From Parabacteroides sp. TM07-1AC (GTDB taxonomy: Bacteria; Bacteroidota; Bacteroidia; Bacteroidales; Tannerellaceae), in contig NZ_QUKD01000002.1 of NCBI RefSeq assembly GCF_003480915.1, positions 552,091 through 616,090 on the forward strand: DNA of 64,000 bases. The letters are read 5' to 3'. A program made the position numbers and the translations under genes. Shown here one piece after another: positions 53,015 to 61,024 of this stretch; within the stretch, counting starts at the first letter, position 1, and each line of letters begins with the position of its first letter. The notes below the pieces were generated by a model that saw only the letters and a program-made list of their open reading frames with translations, made no database searches and was not told the origin of the DNA.

Positions 53015-55204
53015 ATGTCAATCTCACGCTTTAATGCAGTGGAGAAAGCTTCCAACCGTAAGGCCGTAGAAGCCATCACTCCCAAACAGAAAGTATCCGA
53101 GTACTATGGCGAGAACGTATTTAACCGCAAGGCGATGCAAAAGTATCTCTCCAAGGAAACGTACAAAGCCCTGACCCACGCCATTGATAATGGAACACCT
53201 ATCGACCGGGAAATAGCCAACCATGTAGCTGCCGGTATGCGTATGTGGGCACTGGAAAAAGGAGTAACCCATTACACACACTGGTTCCAACCGCTTACCG
53301 ACGGAACAGCCGAAAAGCACGACGCTTTTGTAGAACACGACGGCAATGGCGGTATGATCGAAGAATTTAGTGGCAAACTGCTCGCTCAACAGGAACCGGA
53401 CGCATCCAGCTTCCCCAACGGCGGACTGCGCAACACATTCGAAGCCCGCGGATATTCTGCCTGGGACCCCTCCTCTCCCGCATTTATTGTAGACGACACC
53501 TTGTGTATCCCGACTGTCTTTATCGCTTATACCGGTGAAGCACTCGACTACAAAACACCGCTTATCCGCTCGGTTGAAGCTCTGAACAAAGCAGCCAAAG
53601 AGGTCTGCAACTACTTCAACGAAGATGTTCATAAAGTGATCACCTACCTGGGCTGGGAACAGGAATATTTCCTGGTAGACGAAGAATTGTATTCGGCCCG
53701 TCCCGACCTGTCACTGACAGAACGTACGCTGCTCGGACACGAAAGTGCCAAGAACCAGCAGTTGGACGACCATTATTTCGGTGCCATTCCTTCACGCGTA
53801 CAGGAATTTATGAAAGACCTGGAAGTGGAATGTTACAAGCTGGGTATCCCGGTGAAGACCCGTCATAACGAGGTTGCCCCGAACCAGTTCGAGTTGGCTC
53901 CGATCTATGAAGAATGTAACCTGGCAAACGACCATAACCAGCTGTTGATGTCGGTCATGAAACGTGTTTCACGCCGTCATAATTTCCGCGTACTGCTTCA
54001 CGAAAAACCTTTTATGGGTGTGAACGGTTCGGGTAAACATTGTAACTGGTCGATGGGGACCGATACGGGCATCAACCTGTTCTCGCCGGGTAAAGACCGC
54101 GAAGACAACCTGCGTTTTATCACGTTCGTGGTCAATACGCTGATGGCCGTTTATAAATATAATGCCTTACTGAAAGCAAGTATTGCTTCTGCTACCAACG
54201 CACACCGTCTGGGAGCCAATGAAGCGCCTCCCGCTATCATCTCTTCTTTCCTGGGAACGCAGATCAGCGAAATACTGGATAAATTCGAGAACAGTTCGAT
54301 CGAGGACGCGATCGAGGTAGATGACAAGAAACGTCTGAGCCTGGGCTTCGGACAGATACCGGAATTGCTACTGGATAATACCGACCGCAACCGTACCTCT
54401 CCGTTCGCTTTCACAGGAAACCGTTTCGAGTTCCGTGCACCGGGTTCTTCCGTGAACTGTGGCTCGGCTATGCTGGCTGTCAACTCGGCAGTCGCTCATC
54501 AGCTTCAACAGTTCAAGAAAGATGTGGAAGCACTTCAGGCTGCCGGAAAGAGTAAGGAAGTGGCTATCTTCGAAACACTGAAAGCATATATCAAAGAATC
54601 CAAACCGATCCGCTTCGACGGTAACGGCTACTGCGACGAATGGAAGGAAGAAGCAGCCCGCCGCGGACTGGATTGCGAAAATAGCGTTCCACTGCAATAC
54701 GATGCTTACCTGAAACCGGAAGTGATCCGTATGTTCAAGGAAACAGGCGTATTGAATGAAAAGGAACTGGAAGCCCGTAACGAAGTAAAATGGGAAATCT
54801 ATATTAAGAAAGTACAGATCGAAGCCCGCGTATTGGGTGATCTGTCGATGAATCATATTATTCCGGTTGTATTGCACTACCAGTCTTTGCTGCTCAGCAA
54901 TATCACCAAGCTGAAAGAGACATTCAGTCCGGATGAATACGAAGACCTGTCAGCCGAACCGCGCCGCCTGGTACGTAAGATTTCCAAACACGTGAATGCC
55001 GTAACACGCATGACGGACGAAATGATCGAAGCCCGTAAGAAAGCAAACGTCATCACCGACCTCCGCAGCAAGGCGATCGCTTATCATGATACGGTAGTTC
55101 CGTTCCTGGACGACATCCGCGAGCATATCGACGAACTGGAACTGATGGTGGATAACCAGATGTGGCCGTTGCCGAAATACCGGGAACTGTTGTTTATCCG
55201 GTAA
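53015..55204 (+). CDS. glnN: Type III glutamine synthetase
   Basis: The start at 53015 (MSISRFNAVEKASNRKAVEA) gives 729 residues, the usual GSIII length. It makes glutamine from glutamate, ammonia and ATP. GSIII signatures are visible: GGLRNTFEARGYSAWDPSSP, the ATP-site NGSGKHCNWSMGTD and the FAFTGNRFEFRAPGSS segment. A strong terminator follows 27 bp after the stop. In Bacteroidales GSIII is the main ammonia-assimilating synthetase and is usually nitrogen-regulated; no operator is seen here beyond the promoter box. Confidence 0.97.
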   Translation: MSISRFNAVEKASNRKAVEAITPKQKVSEYYGENVFNRKAMQKYLSKETYKALTHAIDNGTPIDREIANHVAAGMRMWALEKGVTHYTHWFQPLTDGTAEKHDAFVEHDGNGGMIEEFSGKLLAQQEPDASSFPNGGLRNTFEARGYSAWDPSSPAFIVDDTLCIPTVFIAYTGEALDYKTPLIRSVEALNKAAKEVCNYFNEDVHKVITYLGWEQEYFLVDEELYSARPDLSLTERTLLGHESAKNQQLDDHYFGAIPSRVQEFMKDLEVECYKLGIPVKTRHNEVAPNQFELAPIYEECNLANDHNQLLMSVMKRVSRRHNFRVLLHEKPFMGVNGSGKHCNWSMGTDTGINLFSPGKDREDNLRFITFVVNTLMAVYKYNALLKASIASATNAHRLGANEAPPAIISSFLGTQISEILDKFENSSIEDAIEVDDKKRLSLGFGQIPELLLDNTDRNRTSPFAFTGNRFEFRAPGSSVNCGSAMLAVNSAVAHQLQQFKKDVEALQAAGKSKEVAIFETLKAYIKESKPIRFDGNGYCDEWKEEAARRGLDCENSVPLQYDAYLKPEVIRMFKETGVLNEKELEARNEVKWEIYIKKVQIEARVLGDLSMNHIIPVVLHYQSLLLSNITKLKETFSPDEYEDLSAEPRRLVRKISKHVNAVTRMTDEMIEARKKANVITDLRSKAIAYHDTVVPFLDDIREHIDELELMVDNQMWPLPKYRELLFIR

Positions 55205-55231
55205 GAAACAGATAAGTACGATTCTAAATAC

Positions 55232-55272
55232 AATGTCCTGTGTAAAGAGCTTACACAGGACATTCTTTTTTT
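55232..55272 (+). terminator. Terminator of glnN
   Basis: A perfect 14-bp stem (55232-55245 with 55251-55264), 5-nt loop, then a run of seven T. The T-run touches the stop codon of the convergent methyltransferase gene. Confidence 0.92.
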
Positions 55273-56278
55273 ACACTGATCGGTTGTTAAAATCATTAAG
55301 TGCCTGATAAAACGCCTCGATATTCTCAGAGGGAATATGAGGGGGAACATCACAACCTGTCGATAAAACGAAATTCTTCCACTGGCTGGTATTCTTTAAG
55401 AGATTCATCGTCTCTGCATATACTTGTTCAGAAGATGCCTGTTTGAAAAGTCCGACCGGGTCCAGGTTACCCATAACCAACCGGTCTTCCGGACAGTTAG
55501 CCAACGCATCTGCCATATCTATCTTATTGCCGAAATGAAGCCCGACAGCTCCCGACTGAACCATGGCTTCCGTACAATGCCCGGCGTTTCCGCAGTTATG
55601 CAGGATCACCATAAAGTTTTCATCCTGCACCGCATCCACGATCTGACGAACATAATCCGTCGAATACAAGATACAATCTTCGTTTGAGATCAGACCTGCC
55701 GCCGGTTCCGCCATGATCACACCGTGAACGCCTGTCTGTTTGATCGCACGGGTATAGTCGATCAGAAAACGGGTGCACTTTTCGAGCAAGACGGCTATAT
55801 TCTCCGGTTCCACATACAGGGCAATCATCAATTCGGACAAACCGAACAAACGTCCTGCCAACGAAAACGGACCGATACAACCGGCAAAGACAGGCTTATC
55901 CTTTACACGCTCAGCCGTCAGGCGGTTTGCTTTCAGATATTCGGGCACACGTCCGGCATCCAACGAGGGGATCTGTAAATTATCTATGGACTCTTTGTCG
56001 GATACCAACGGTTCCGTTACACTGGGTACTTCATCTTCCGGAAAAACCACTTTCGCACCGAAAGCTTCTGCCTCTACCGTCAAATCCATGATGACCGTCG
56101 GAGCTGCCGACGGATATTGCTCGTTCAACCGGCAGATGGCTTCTGCATGTACTTCGCCGCTGGTAACTGCATCTTTCACTGTTTTACCGCATAGTTCGAT
56201 ACCGGGATGCGTCATGATAGGAACGGCCCTTCTCTCCTGCCGGCTCATTGTTTCCTGTAACCATTTCTGTATTTCCAT
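55271..56278 (-). CDS. UroD-fold corrinoid-dependent methyltransferase (MtaA-like)
   Basis: This is a 335-residue TIM barrel of the uroporphyrinogen-decarboxylase superfamily. It carries the zinc-thiolate signature of MtaA/CmuA-type methyltransferases: LHNCG (HxC) and, later, STGCDVPPHIPSENIEAF with the third Cys. True UroD lacks these. It should move a methyl group between the corrinoid protein and a thiol or other acceptor. It is the last gene of the operon, and its ATG overlaps the upstream stop by one base (TAATG). The acceptor is unknown, because bacteria outside methanogens lack coenzyme M as a rule. Confidence 0.88.
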   Translation of the reverse strand: MEIQKWLQETMSRQERRAVPIMTHPGIELCGKTVKDAVTSGEVHAEAICRLNEQYPSAAPTVIMDLTVEAEAFGAKVVFPEDEVPSVTEPLVSDKESIDNLQIPSLDAGRVPEYLKANRLTAERVKDKPVFAGCIGPFSLAGRLFGLSELMIALYVEPENIAVLLEKCTRFLIDYTRAIKQTGVHGVIMAEPAAGLISNEDCILYSTDYVRQIVDAVQDENFMVILHNCGNAGHCTEAMVQSGAVGLHFGNKIDMADALANCPEDRLVMGNLDPVGLFKQASSEQVYAETMNLLKNTSQWKNFVLSTGCDVPPHIPSENIEAFYQALNDFNNRSV

Positions 56279-56958
56279 TATTTCTTCAATCTTTTTCGTT
56301 TATAACAGGTTTCTAACTCACAAAACTGACAACCATACTTTTTCTCATCCACTTCAGGTCCGATACCGATCACGCCACTGATAGACTTAATCGGCGTCAT
56401 CAAACAAACCTCAGACAAACTGATGCCGCAAGGATGCTCGCCCATCAACCGGAAGAGAGTCTTCTGACCGGACAAATGCCAACCGCAATAACCCGGACTC
56501 ATACGGTTGGTATGCCGTTCGCCGCCCAGTTTTTTTTCGAGCAATCGCTCCATGTAATCTCCGGCCTTTTCGGCAATGCAACTTCCGATTACATCGGCTA
56601 TAAAACATTTCAGAATATCGCCTTCCGCCTTCAAACGATCTTGATAAGCTTGAAAAGCAGTACCAGCCGTGGCCGCAAAAAGAACAAAACGTTGAGAGCT
56701 CTTCATTAGGGTAGCGATGGTAGCCCCTACCTGCAAGCGTTCACCGCCGTTTATTACGACCTCCTCACCTTCTATCCGTCCGCCAAACAGACCGAATGTA
56801 CAACGCGGCTTTACCCAAGAGGATATATCTTCCAGCATGGAAACAACCAATGTCTCCACGGGTTCTTCCGGTTGTTGCGTCTTGCTGTATCCCATCTCCA
56901 CGAACAACTCGTGTGGCGTCAGGGACAGCTGACTGAAATCCAACTCGTACTCCTGCAT
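56278..56958 (-). CDS. MetH activation-domain-like corrinoid reactivation protein
   Basis: The ATG at 56958 lies 4 nt after the corrinoid-gene stop and is preferred over a TTG at 56988 inside that gene. The 226-residue product carries the vitamin-B12-dependent methionine synthase activation fold: a helical N-terminus, AEKAGDYMERLLEKKLGGER, then RMSPGYCGWHLSGQKTLFRL, which resembles the S-adenosylmethionine loop RxSPGYxxxP. It ends with a Cys cluster (CQFCELETCYKRKRL). It should reduce and remethylate inactive cob(II)alamin on the partner corrinoid protein. It stands alone, not fused to a methionine synthase. Confidence 0.87.
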   Translation of the reverse strand: MQEYELDFSQLSLTPHELFVEMGYSKTQQPEEPVETLVVSMLEDISSWVKPRCTFGLFGGRIEGEEVVINGGERLQVGATIATLMKSSQRFVLFAATAGTAFQAYQDRLKAEGDILKCFIADVIGSCIAEKAGDYMERLLEKKLGGERHTNRMSPGYCGWHLSGQKTLFRLMGEHPCGISLSEVCLMTPIKSISGVIGIGPEVDEKKYGCQFCELETCYKRKRLKK

Positions 56959-56962
56959 ACGA

Positions 56963-57598
56963 TCAGGCGGATAATAAGGATTTAGCAAGCGTTACGGCGG
57001 CATTGGCATTGTCGCTATAACCGTCTGCTCCGATCTGGCGGGCAAAGGATTCAGAGACCGGTGCACCGCCTACCATGACTTTCACCTGACTACGAAGACC
57101 GTTTTCTTCCAGGGCTTTGATAACCTCCTGCATATAGTTCATCGTTGTAGTCAACAGCGCTGAAAGGCAAAGTATCTGCGCCTGGTTTTCTTTCAAAGCA
57201 TTGATGAACTTTTCCGAAGAAATATCGGTACCCAGGTTGATCACCTCGAATCCGCAACCTTCGAGCATGGAAGCTACCAGGTTCTTTCCGATATCATGCA
57301 AATCACCTTTCACCGTTCCTATCACCACTTTTCCCAAACTATGGGAAGCAGCACCTTTCATTTGCGGTTTCAGCAGGTCGAGCGCACCTTTCATGGCACG
57401 AGCTGCCATTAATAGTTCAGGGACAAAGGCTTTTCCTTCCTCAAAACGTTTACCGATGTCTTCCATGGCCCGCGACATATAGTTATTAATGATCAAATGC
57501 GGGTCGATATTCTCTGCAATAGCCTCGTTGGTTACCTCCTTGGCTACATTCAGTTTTCCTGTCAAAATAGCTTCATACAATTTATCTAAATCTGCCAT
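56963..57598 (-). CDS. Corrinoid (B12-binding) methyl-carrier protein
   Basis: This is a 211-residue protein. An N-terminal helical cap (about 1-85; LYEAILTGKLNVAKEVTNEA) precedes the B12-binding Rossmann domain with GDLHDIGKNLV, where the His is the lower axial cobalt ligand (DxHxxG), and the later SALLTTTMNYMQEVI and GGAPVSESFARQIGADGYSD motifs. It shuttles the methyl group between the two UroD-type methyltransferases. The gene is in the middle of the operon, 22 bp after the 57621 gene. Confidence 0.93.
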   Translation of the reverse strand: MADLDKLYEAILTGKLNVAKEVTNEAIAENIDPHLIINNYMSRAMEDIGKRFEEGKAFVPELLMAARAMKGALDLLKPQMKGAASHSLGKVVIGTVKGDLHDIGKNLVASMLEGCGFEVINLGTDISSEKFINALKENQAQILCLSALLTTTMNYMQEVIKALEENGLRSQVKVMVGGAPVSESFARQIGADGYSDNANAAVTLAKSLLSA

Positions 57599-57620
57599 AA
57601 CTTTATTCTTCTTTTAGTAT

Positions 57621-58874
57621 TTAACTTCGTAACTCACGCAATGTCTCTATCATTGCCACTACATTCCGTACCGGTGCGTTGGCCTGTATATTATGGACGG
57701 CATTAAAGACGAAACCGCCGTCTGCCCCCAGTATCTCACATTCCTGCATGACGTGGCTCCGCACCTCTTCGGGTGTTGCATTCGGCAGGATACGTTGCGT
57801 GTCGATGCCTCCGCCCCAGAAAGTAAACTGGTCGCCAAACTCTTTCTTCAAAACGCGCGGATCCATATCCTTGGCATTGATCTGTACAGGGTTGAGAATG
57901 TCGAAACCAGCCTCTATAAAACCGGGCATAAGCGGAATGATGGCGCCACAGCAGTGTTTGAATACCTTCCAGGTGGTATGCTCATGGATCCAGTCATTCA
58001 TCCGTTTATAGTGAGGGAGCCACAACTCGCGGAAGGTATCGAGGGAGCAGAATTGAGAATCCTGTGTGCCGAAATCGGTTCCGCAGGTAAAGACTACATC
58101 GACTTTTTCACCCACTGCATCCCAAAGACGTTGATAATTTGCTATCGCGATATCGGTCTGCTTTTCAAAGACGGTTTGTACATAGTCACGGCGCATGGAG
58201 GTAGACATATACCATTCCGCCACATTCCGGATTCCTTTCGGATCTTTCAGGCCCATACCCGGAACGAAAGCAATATCGCCCAGTGCCGTACCTCCGAAGC
58301 TGGCAACGACCGCTTTTCCCGTGGCAGCAGCCTTTTCGACTGCCTCCTTATAATACTGAAGATCTTCTTCTGAAATAGGCCCGAATTCTTCCAGGTTATC
58401 TTCCGGCTGAATCGCATCATCGTCGACATACTCCTGCCGTTCGGTTGCATTGATAAAATAACAGTCAGCCGGCATCACGGCACTGGGGGGATAAGAACGG
58501 TCGCCACCCGCATAGATATGCACGTCTCCCTCTGCATCAGTCGTCAGGTCGATACCGGAGGCGATCATCACTTTCTGTCCCCAGGGGGTTATTTGTTCGT
58601 GAAGTTGTGTTTCATCGATGTCGAACATATCCTTCCGCCCGAAAACAGGGACACAATCTACACCGATAATCTCCTGCAGGTCACTCTCGATCTCTCCCAG
58701 CATCTGGAAAGGTTCGATGACGCGGACAGGATGCGGGTCCAATCCATAATGTTGCCGCAAAGCCTCCACGACCTTGCAATGGATACCGGTAACTGAAGTT
58801 GCTCCGAAGTCGACCGGTACGCAATCGGGCATACGATGGGCTAGTGCGCTTTGCACACGCTGTTTAGATGTCAT
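57621..58874 (-). CDS. UroD-family methyltransferase (probable substrate:corrinoid enzyme)
   Basis: The ATG at 58874 is chosen over a TTG two codons earlier, giving 417 residues. It is a UroD-fold TIM barrel longer than true UroD. FKHCCGAIIP provides the HxC part of a zinc site, and a further Cys occurs near MQECEILGADGG. Its position as first gene of the corrinoid unit suggests it demethylates the growth substrate. It starts only 19 bp after the GH120 xylosidase stop, so both are probably on one mRNA. The substrate is unknown; methylated sugars or methanol are possibilities by context only. Confidence 0.85.
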   Translation of the reverse strand: MTSKQRVQSALAHRMPDCVPVDFGATSVTGIHCKVVEALRQHYGLDPHPVRVIEPFQMLGEIESDLQEIIGVDCVPVFGRKDMFDIDETQLHEQITPWGQKVMIASGIDLTTDAEGDVHIYAGGDRSYPPSAVMPADCYFINATERQEYVDDDAIQPEDNLEEFGPISEEDLQYYKEAVEKAAATGKAVVASFGGTALGDIAFVPGMGLKDPKGIRNVAEWYMSTSMRRDYVQTVFEKQTDIAIANYQRLWDAVGEKVDVVFTCGTDFGTQDSQFCSLDTFRELWLPHYKRMNDWIHEHTTWKVFKHCCGAIIPLMPGFIEAGFDILNPVQINAKDMDPRVLKKEFGDQFTFWGGGIDTQRILPNATPEEVRSHVMQECEILGADGGFVFNAVHNIQANAPVRNVVAMIETLRELRS

Positions 58875-58893
58875 GTTCAATAATAATTTTAGA

Positions 58894-60783
58894 TTACCAT
58901 ACTTTTATTCTGATCTCGCCGTCTTTGATGGATTCCAAAGGCCCCGGTTTGGGCTGGTTTCCACGTGCATTCCCCAGATAGTCGGTCGCTATTTCAATCG
59001 GGCTGCCGTCAGGTTGCTCATAGGCTTGTCTGGGGAGTTTGGCTTTTCCCAGTCTCTCCGTATTGACACGGCTGGTCTGCAAATCGCTCAAACCTTTTAC
59101 GGATAAAGACAGATAAACGCCGTCAGCCGTTTCTTCGATCTTCACATTCGGGTTGAAGTCAGGAAGCACAACGCTATTCTTTTCACCTTCGAAAGGTAAG
59201 GCTTTGTTGTAATAAACATTACCTTCAACCATCATCGGATAAACCGTTTTGTTATAGTCTGCCAAACCGTATTTCCGCTTATTCTCTCCTTCTGTCACCG
59301 GATTCGTCGTAGCAAAGAGGTTATTGATATAACGGTCGTCCCCACCGGGGATAATGGACAGGCCGGCAACCTCCGTCGAATGAGGTAAAAAGTAAGGTGT
59401 GTACCGTCCATGTTCTACGTAGCGGTAGATATCTCCGGCGATCAGGTTGTGAACGTAAGCACCTCCCTGGGATTGTTCCAGGATGCTCCGGCGTGAAGCG
59501 AAGATATTATTGTCGACCAGGAACGGGCCGTGGTTTACTTCCAGGAAGATATCTTCCAAATCATTATCATAAAACAAGTTTCCGGAAACCCGCGTTCCCT
59601 GTGTCATCCAATCCAGCCAAAGGGAACGGCCTGCGTTATGGATACGATTATGGATAATACGGGTATCTACTGCCGCATGGAACTTTATTCCTCCGATCTC
59701 GGCACCGGTAAACTGGCGTTTCACCCAGATATCGTGGATATGATTGTTTTCGATCAGACTAAAAGCGGCTCCCATACTTCCACAGATACCGGTTTGTTCA
59801 CAATGGGATATCTCATTGTTACGAACAATATGCGAACCGATGTTTTCCTGATTCCAGCCATTCCGGATCGTATTGAAAGTCACTTCGATGTAATGCAGAG
59901 AACCGTCGAGACTCGTATCGTTCAGCCAGACGTTATGTCCGGTTTTACGTTCCTTTCCCAATGTAATACCTGAACATTTGGAGTTACTGATCACATTATT
60001 CTCGATGATCCAACCTTTATTCCAGTGAGTGGCTACCATACCGATCTGCTCTGCTGTGGGAGCACCCCATTGGGTAGCAGCCTGGCTGATGTTAAAACCT
60101 TGGATAGTCAGGTAGTCGATACCCGGTTTCTCCGGATAGAAGCAGGTATTGCGGGTACTTATTTCCACTAGTTCCTTATTCGGGTCGTATTTATGGAAAT
60201 TCGCCCAGATGATCGTATTCACACCATCATTCTCGCAATACCAGGTGTAGGTGGAACCTTCCTTGTCTTTGCTCTTTTCATTCGGGGCCGGATGCAACAC
60301 CTTGTCCAGTGTTTCTTTCTCATAAAGCGATTTGTTGTTCAGGAACACTTCACCGGTATGATGTTCACGTCCTATACCGTCAAACCAGTCGCCATAGATC
60401 AAGTCGGTATAGGGATTATAATCACCAAAGAACGTATTCGGTATCGTTACTTTCCAAACACCGTCTTTCTCTTTCGTCCAGTTGGAGATTCTTTCTGAGC
60501 CTTTTATCTCGACCTTTTCTCCCGGGGCCGCACGATAAACAATCCGCTTCTCGTCGCTTTCGCCACCTCTCGGAGGATTGATCCATTCACGATATGTACC
60601 GGCATGTACGGTAATTATATCTCCCGGGAAGGCATATTCTGCAGCTTTTCCTATTGTCCGGAAAGGAGCTTTTTCGGTTCCTTCATTCGCATCGTTTCCT
60701 TTGACGGAGACGTGATATTCTTTCGCCTGCACTGCCGCACAGCATATCAGGAATAGTGTAAAAAGTAACTGTTTTCTCTTCAT
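58894..60783 (-). CDS. GH120-like beta-xylosidase, exported
   Basis: This is a 629-residue protein with a signal peptide (MKRKQLLFTLFLICCAAVQA) and a right-handed parallel beta-helix. The sequence strongly recalls GH120: YREWINPPRGG, then GSERISNW, NTFFGDYNPY, CFYPEKPGIDYLTIQGF and TQWGAPTAEQ. The nucleophile Asp391 in LWLDW and acid/base Glu415 in IFLEVNHGP match the catalytic residues known for the family. It should remove xylose from short xylo-oligosaccharides in the periplasm. The corrinoid methyltransferase operon follows after 19 bp, an unusual association. Confidence 0.88.
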   Translation of the reverse strand: MKRKQLLFTLFLICCAAVQAKEYHVSVKGNDANEGTEKAPFRTIGKAAEYAFPGDIITVHAGTYREWINPPRGGESDEKRIVYRAAPGEKVEIKGSERISNWTKEKDGVWKVTIPNTFFGDYNPYTDLIYGDWFDGIGREHHTGEVFLNNKSLYEKETLDKVLHPAPNEKSKDKEGSTYTWYCENDGVNTIIWANFHKYDPNKELVEISTRNTCFYPEKPGIDYLTIQGFNISQAATQWGAPTAEQIGMVATHWNKGWIIENNVISNSKCSGITLGKERKTGHNVWLNDTSLDGSLHYIEVTFNTIRNGWNQENIGSHIVRNNEISHCEQTGICGSMGAAFSLIENNHIHDIWVKRQFTGAEIGGIKFHAAVDTRIIHNRIHNAGRSLWLDWMTQGTRVSGNLFYDNDLEDIFLEVNHGPFLVDNNIFASRRSILEQSQGGAYVHNLIAGDIYRYVEHGRYTPYFLPHSTEVAGLSIIPGGDDRYINNLFATTNPVTEGENKRKYGLADYNKTVYPMMVEGNVYYNKALPFEGEKNSVVLPDFNPNVKIEETADGVYLSLSVKGLSDLQTSRVNTERLGKAKLPRQAYEQPDGSPIEIATDYLGNARGNQPKPGPLESIKDGEIRIKVW

Positions 60784-60825
60784 GGTATTTCGATTGTTGT
60801 TGTAACATCAATTATAAGAACAATG

Positions 60826-60833
60826 CAAATATA
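60826..60833 (-). promoter_or_regulatory. -7 promoter box of the GH120 / methyltransferase operon
   Basis: TATATTTG on the minus strand, 42 nt before the GH120 ATG. The -33 region is weak. No cobalamin riboswitch fold is visible in the short leader. Confidence 0.55.
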
Positions 60834-60980
60834 GAGGGTCCTTTTCCGATATAAAATAGCAAAAAGTTGCCTATTTTGTGGATTATTATTGCTAATTATA
60901 CACATCTGACAAAAGATGACGATTTCATCGCACTAACACTATAATGCTAGCCATAGTAGCACTATAGAGCTGAATAGGTA

Positions 60981-61015
60981 GGACTATAGTGCTAATGGTA
61001 GGAACACTATAGTCC
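60981..61015. repeat. Inverted repeat GGACTATAGTG and related ACTATAG copies
   Basis: Exact 11-bp arms (60981-60991 and 61005-61015) with a 13-nt loop start 10 bp after the GH89 stop. Additional decayed CACTATA/TAGCACTATAG copies occur at about 60936-60966. No T-run follows on the minus strand. This appears to be an amplified short palindromic repeat. Confidence 0.65.
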
Positions 61016-61024
61016 TAATACTTA

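Noticed and set aside
55271..58874. Two UroD-family genes as heme biosynthesis (hemE)
   Set aside because: Both have HxC-type zinc motifs, lie with a corrinoid protein and reactivator, and lack a heme gene context, so methyl transfer is the better reading.
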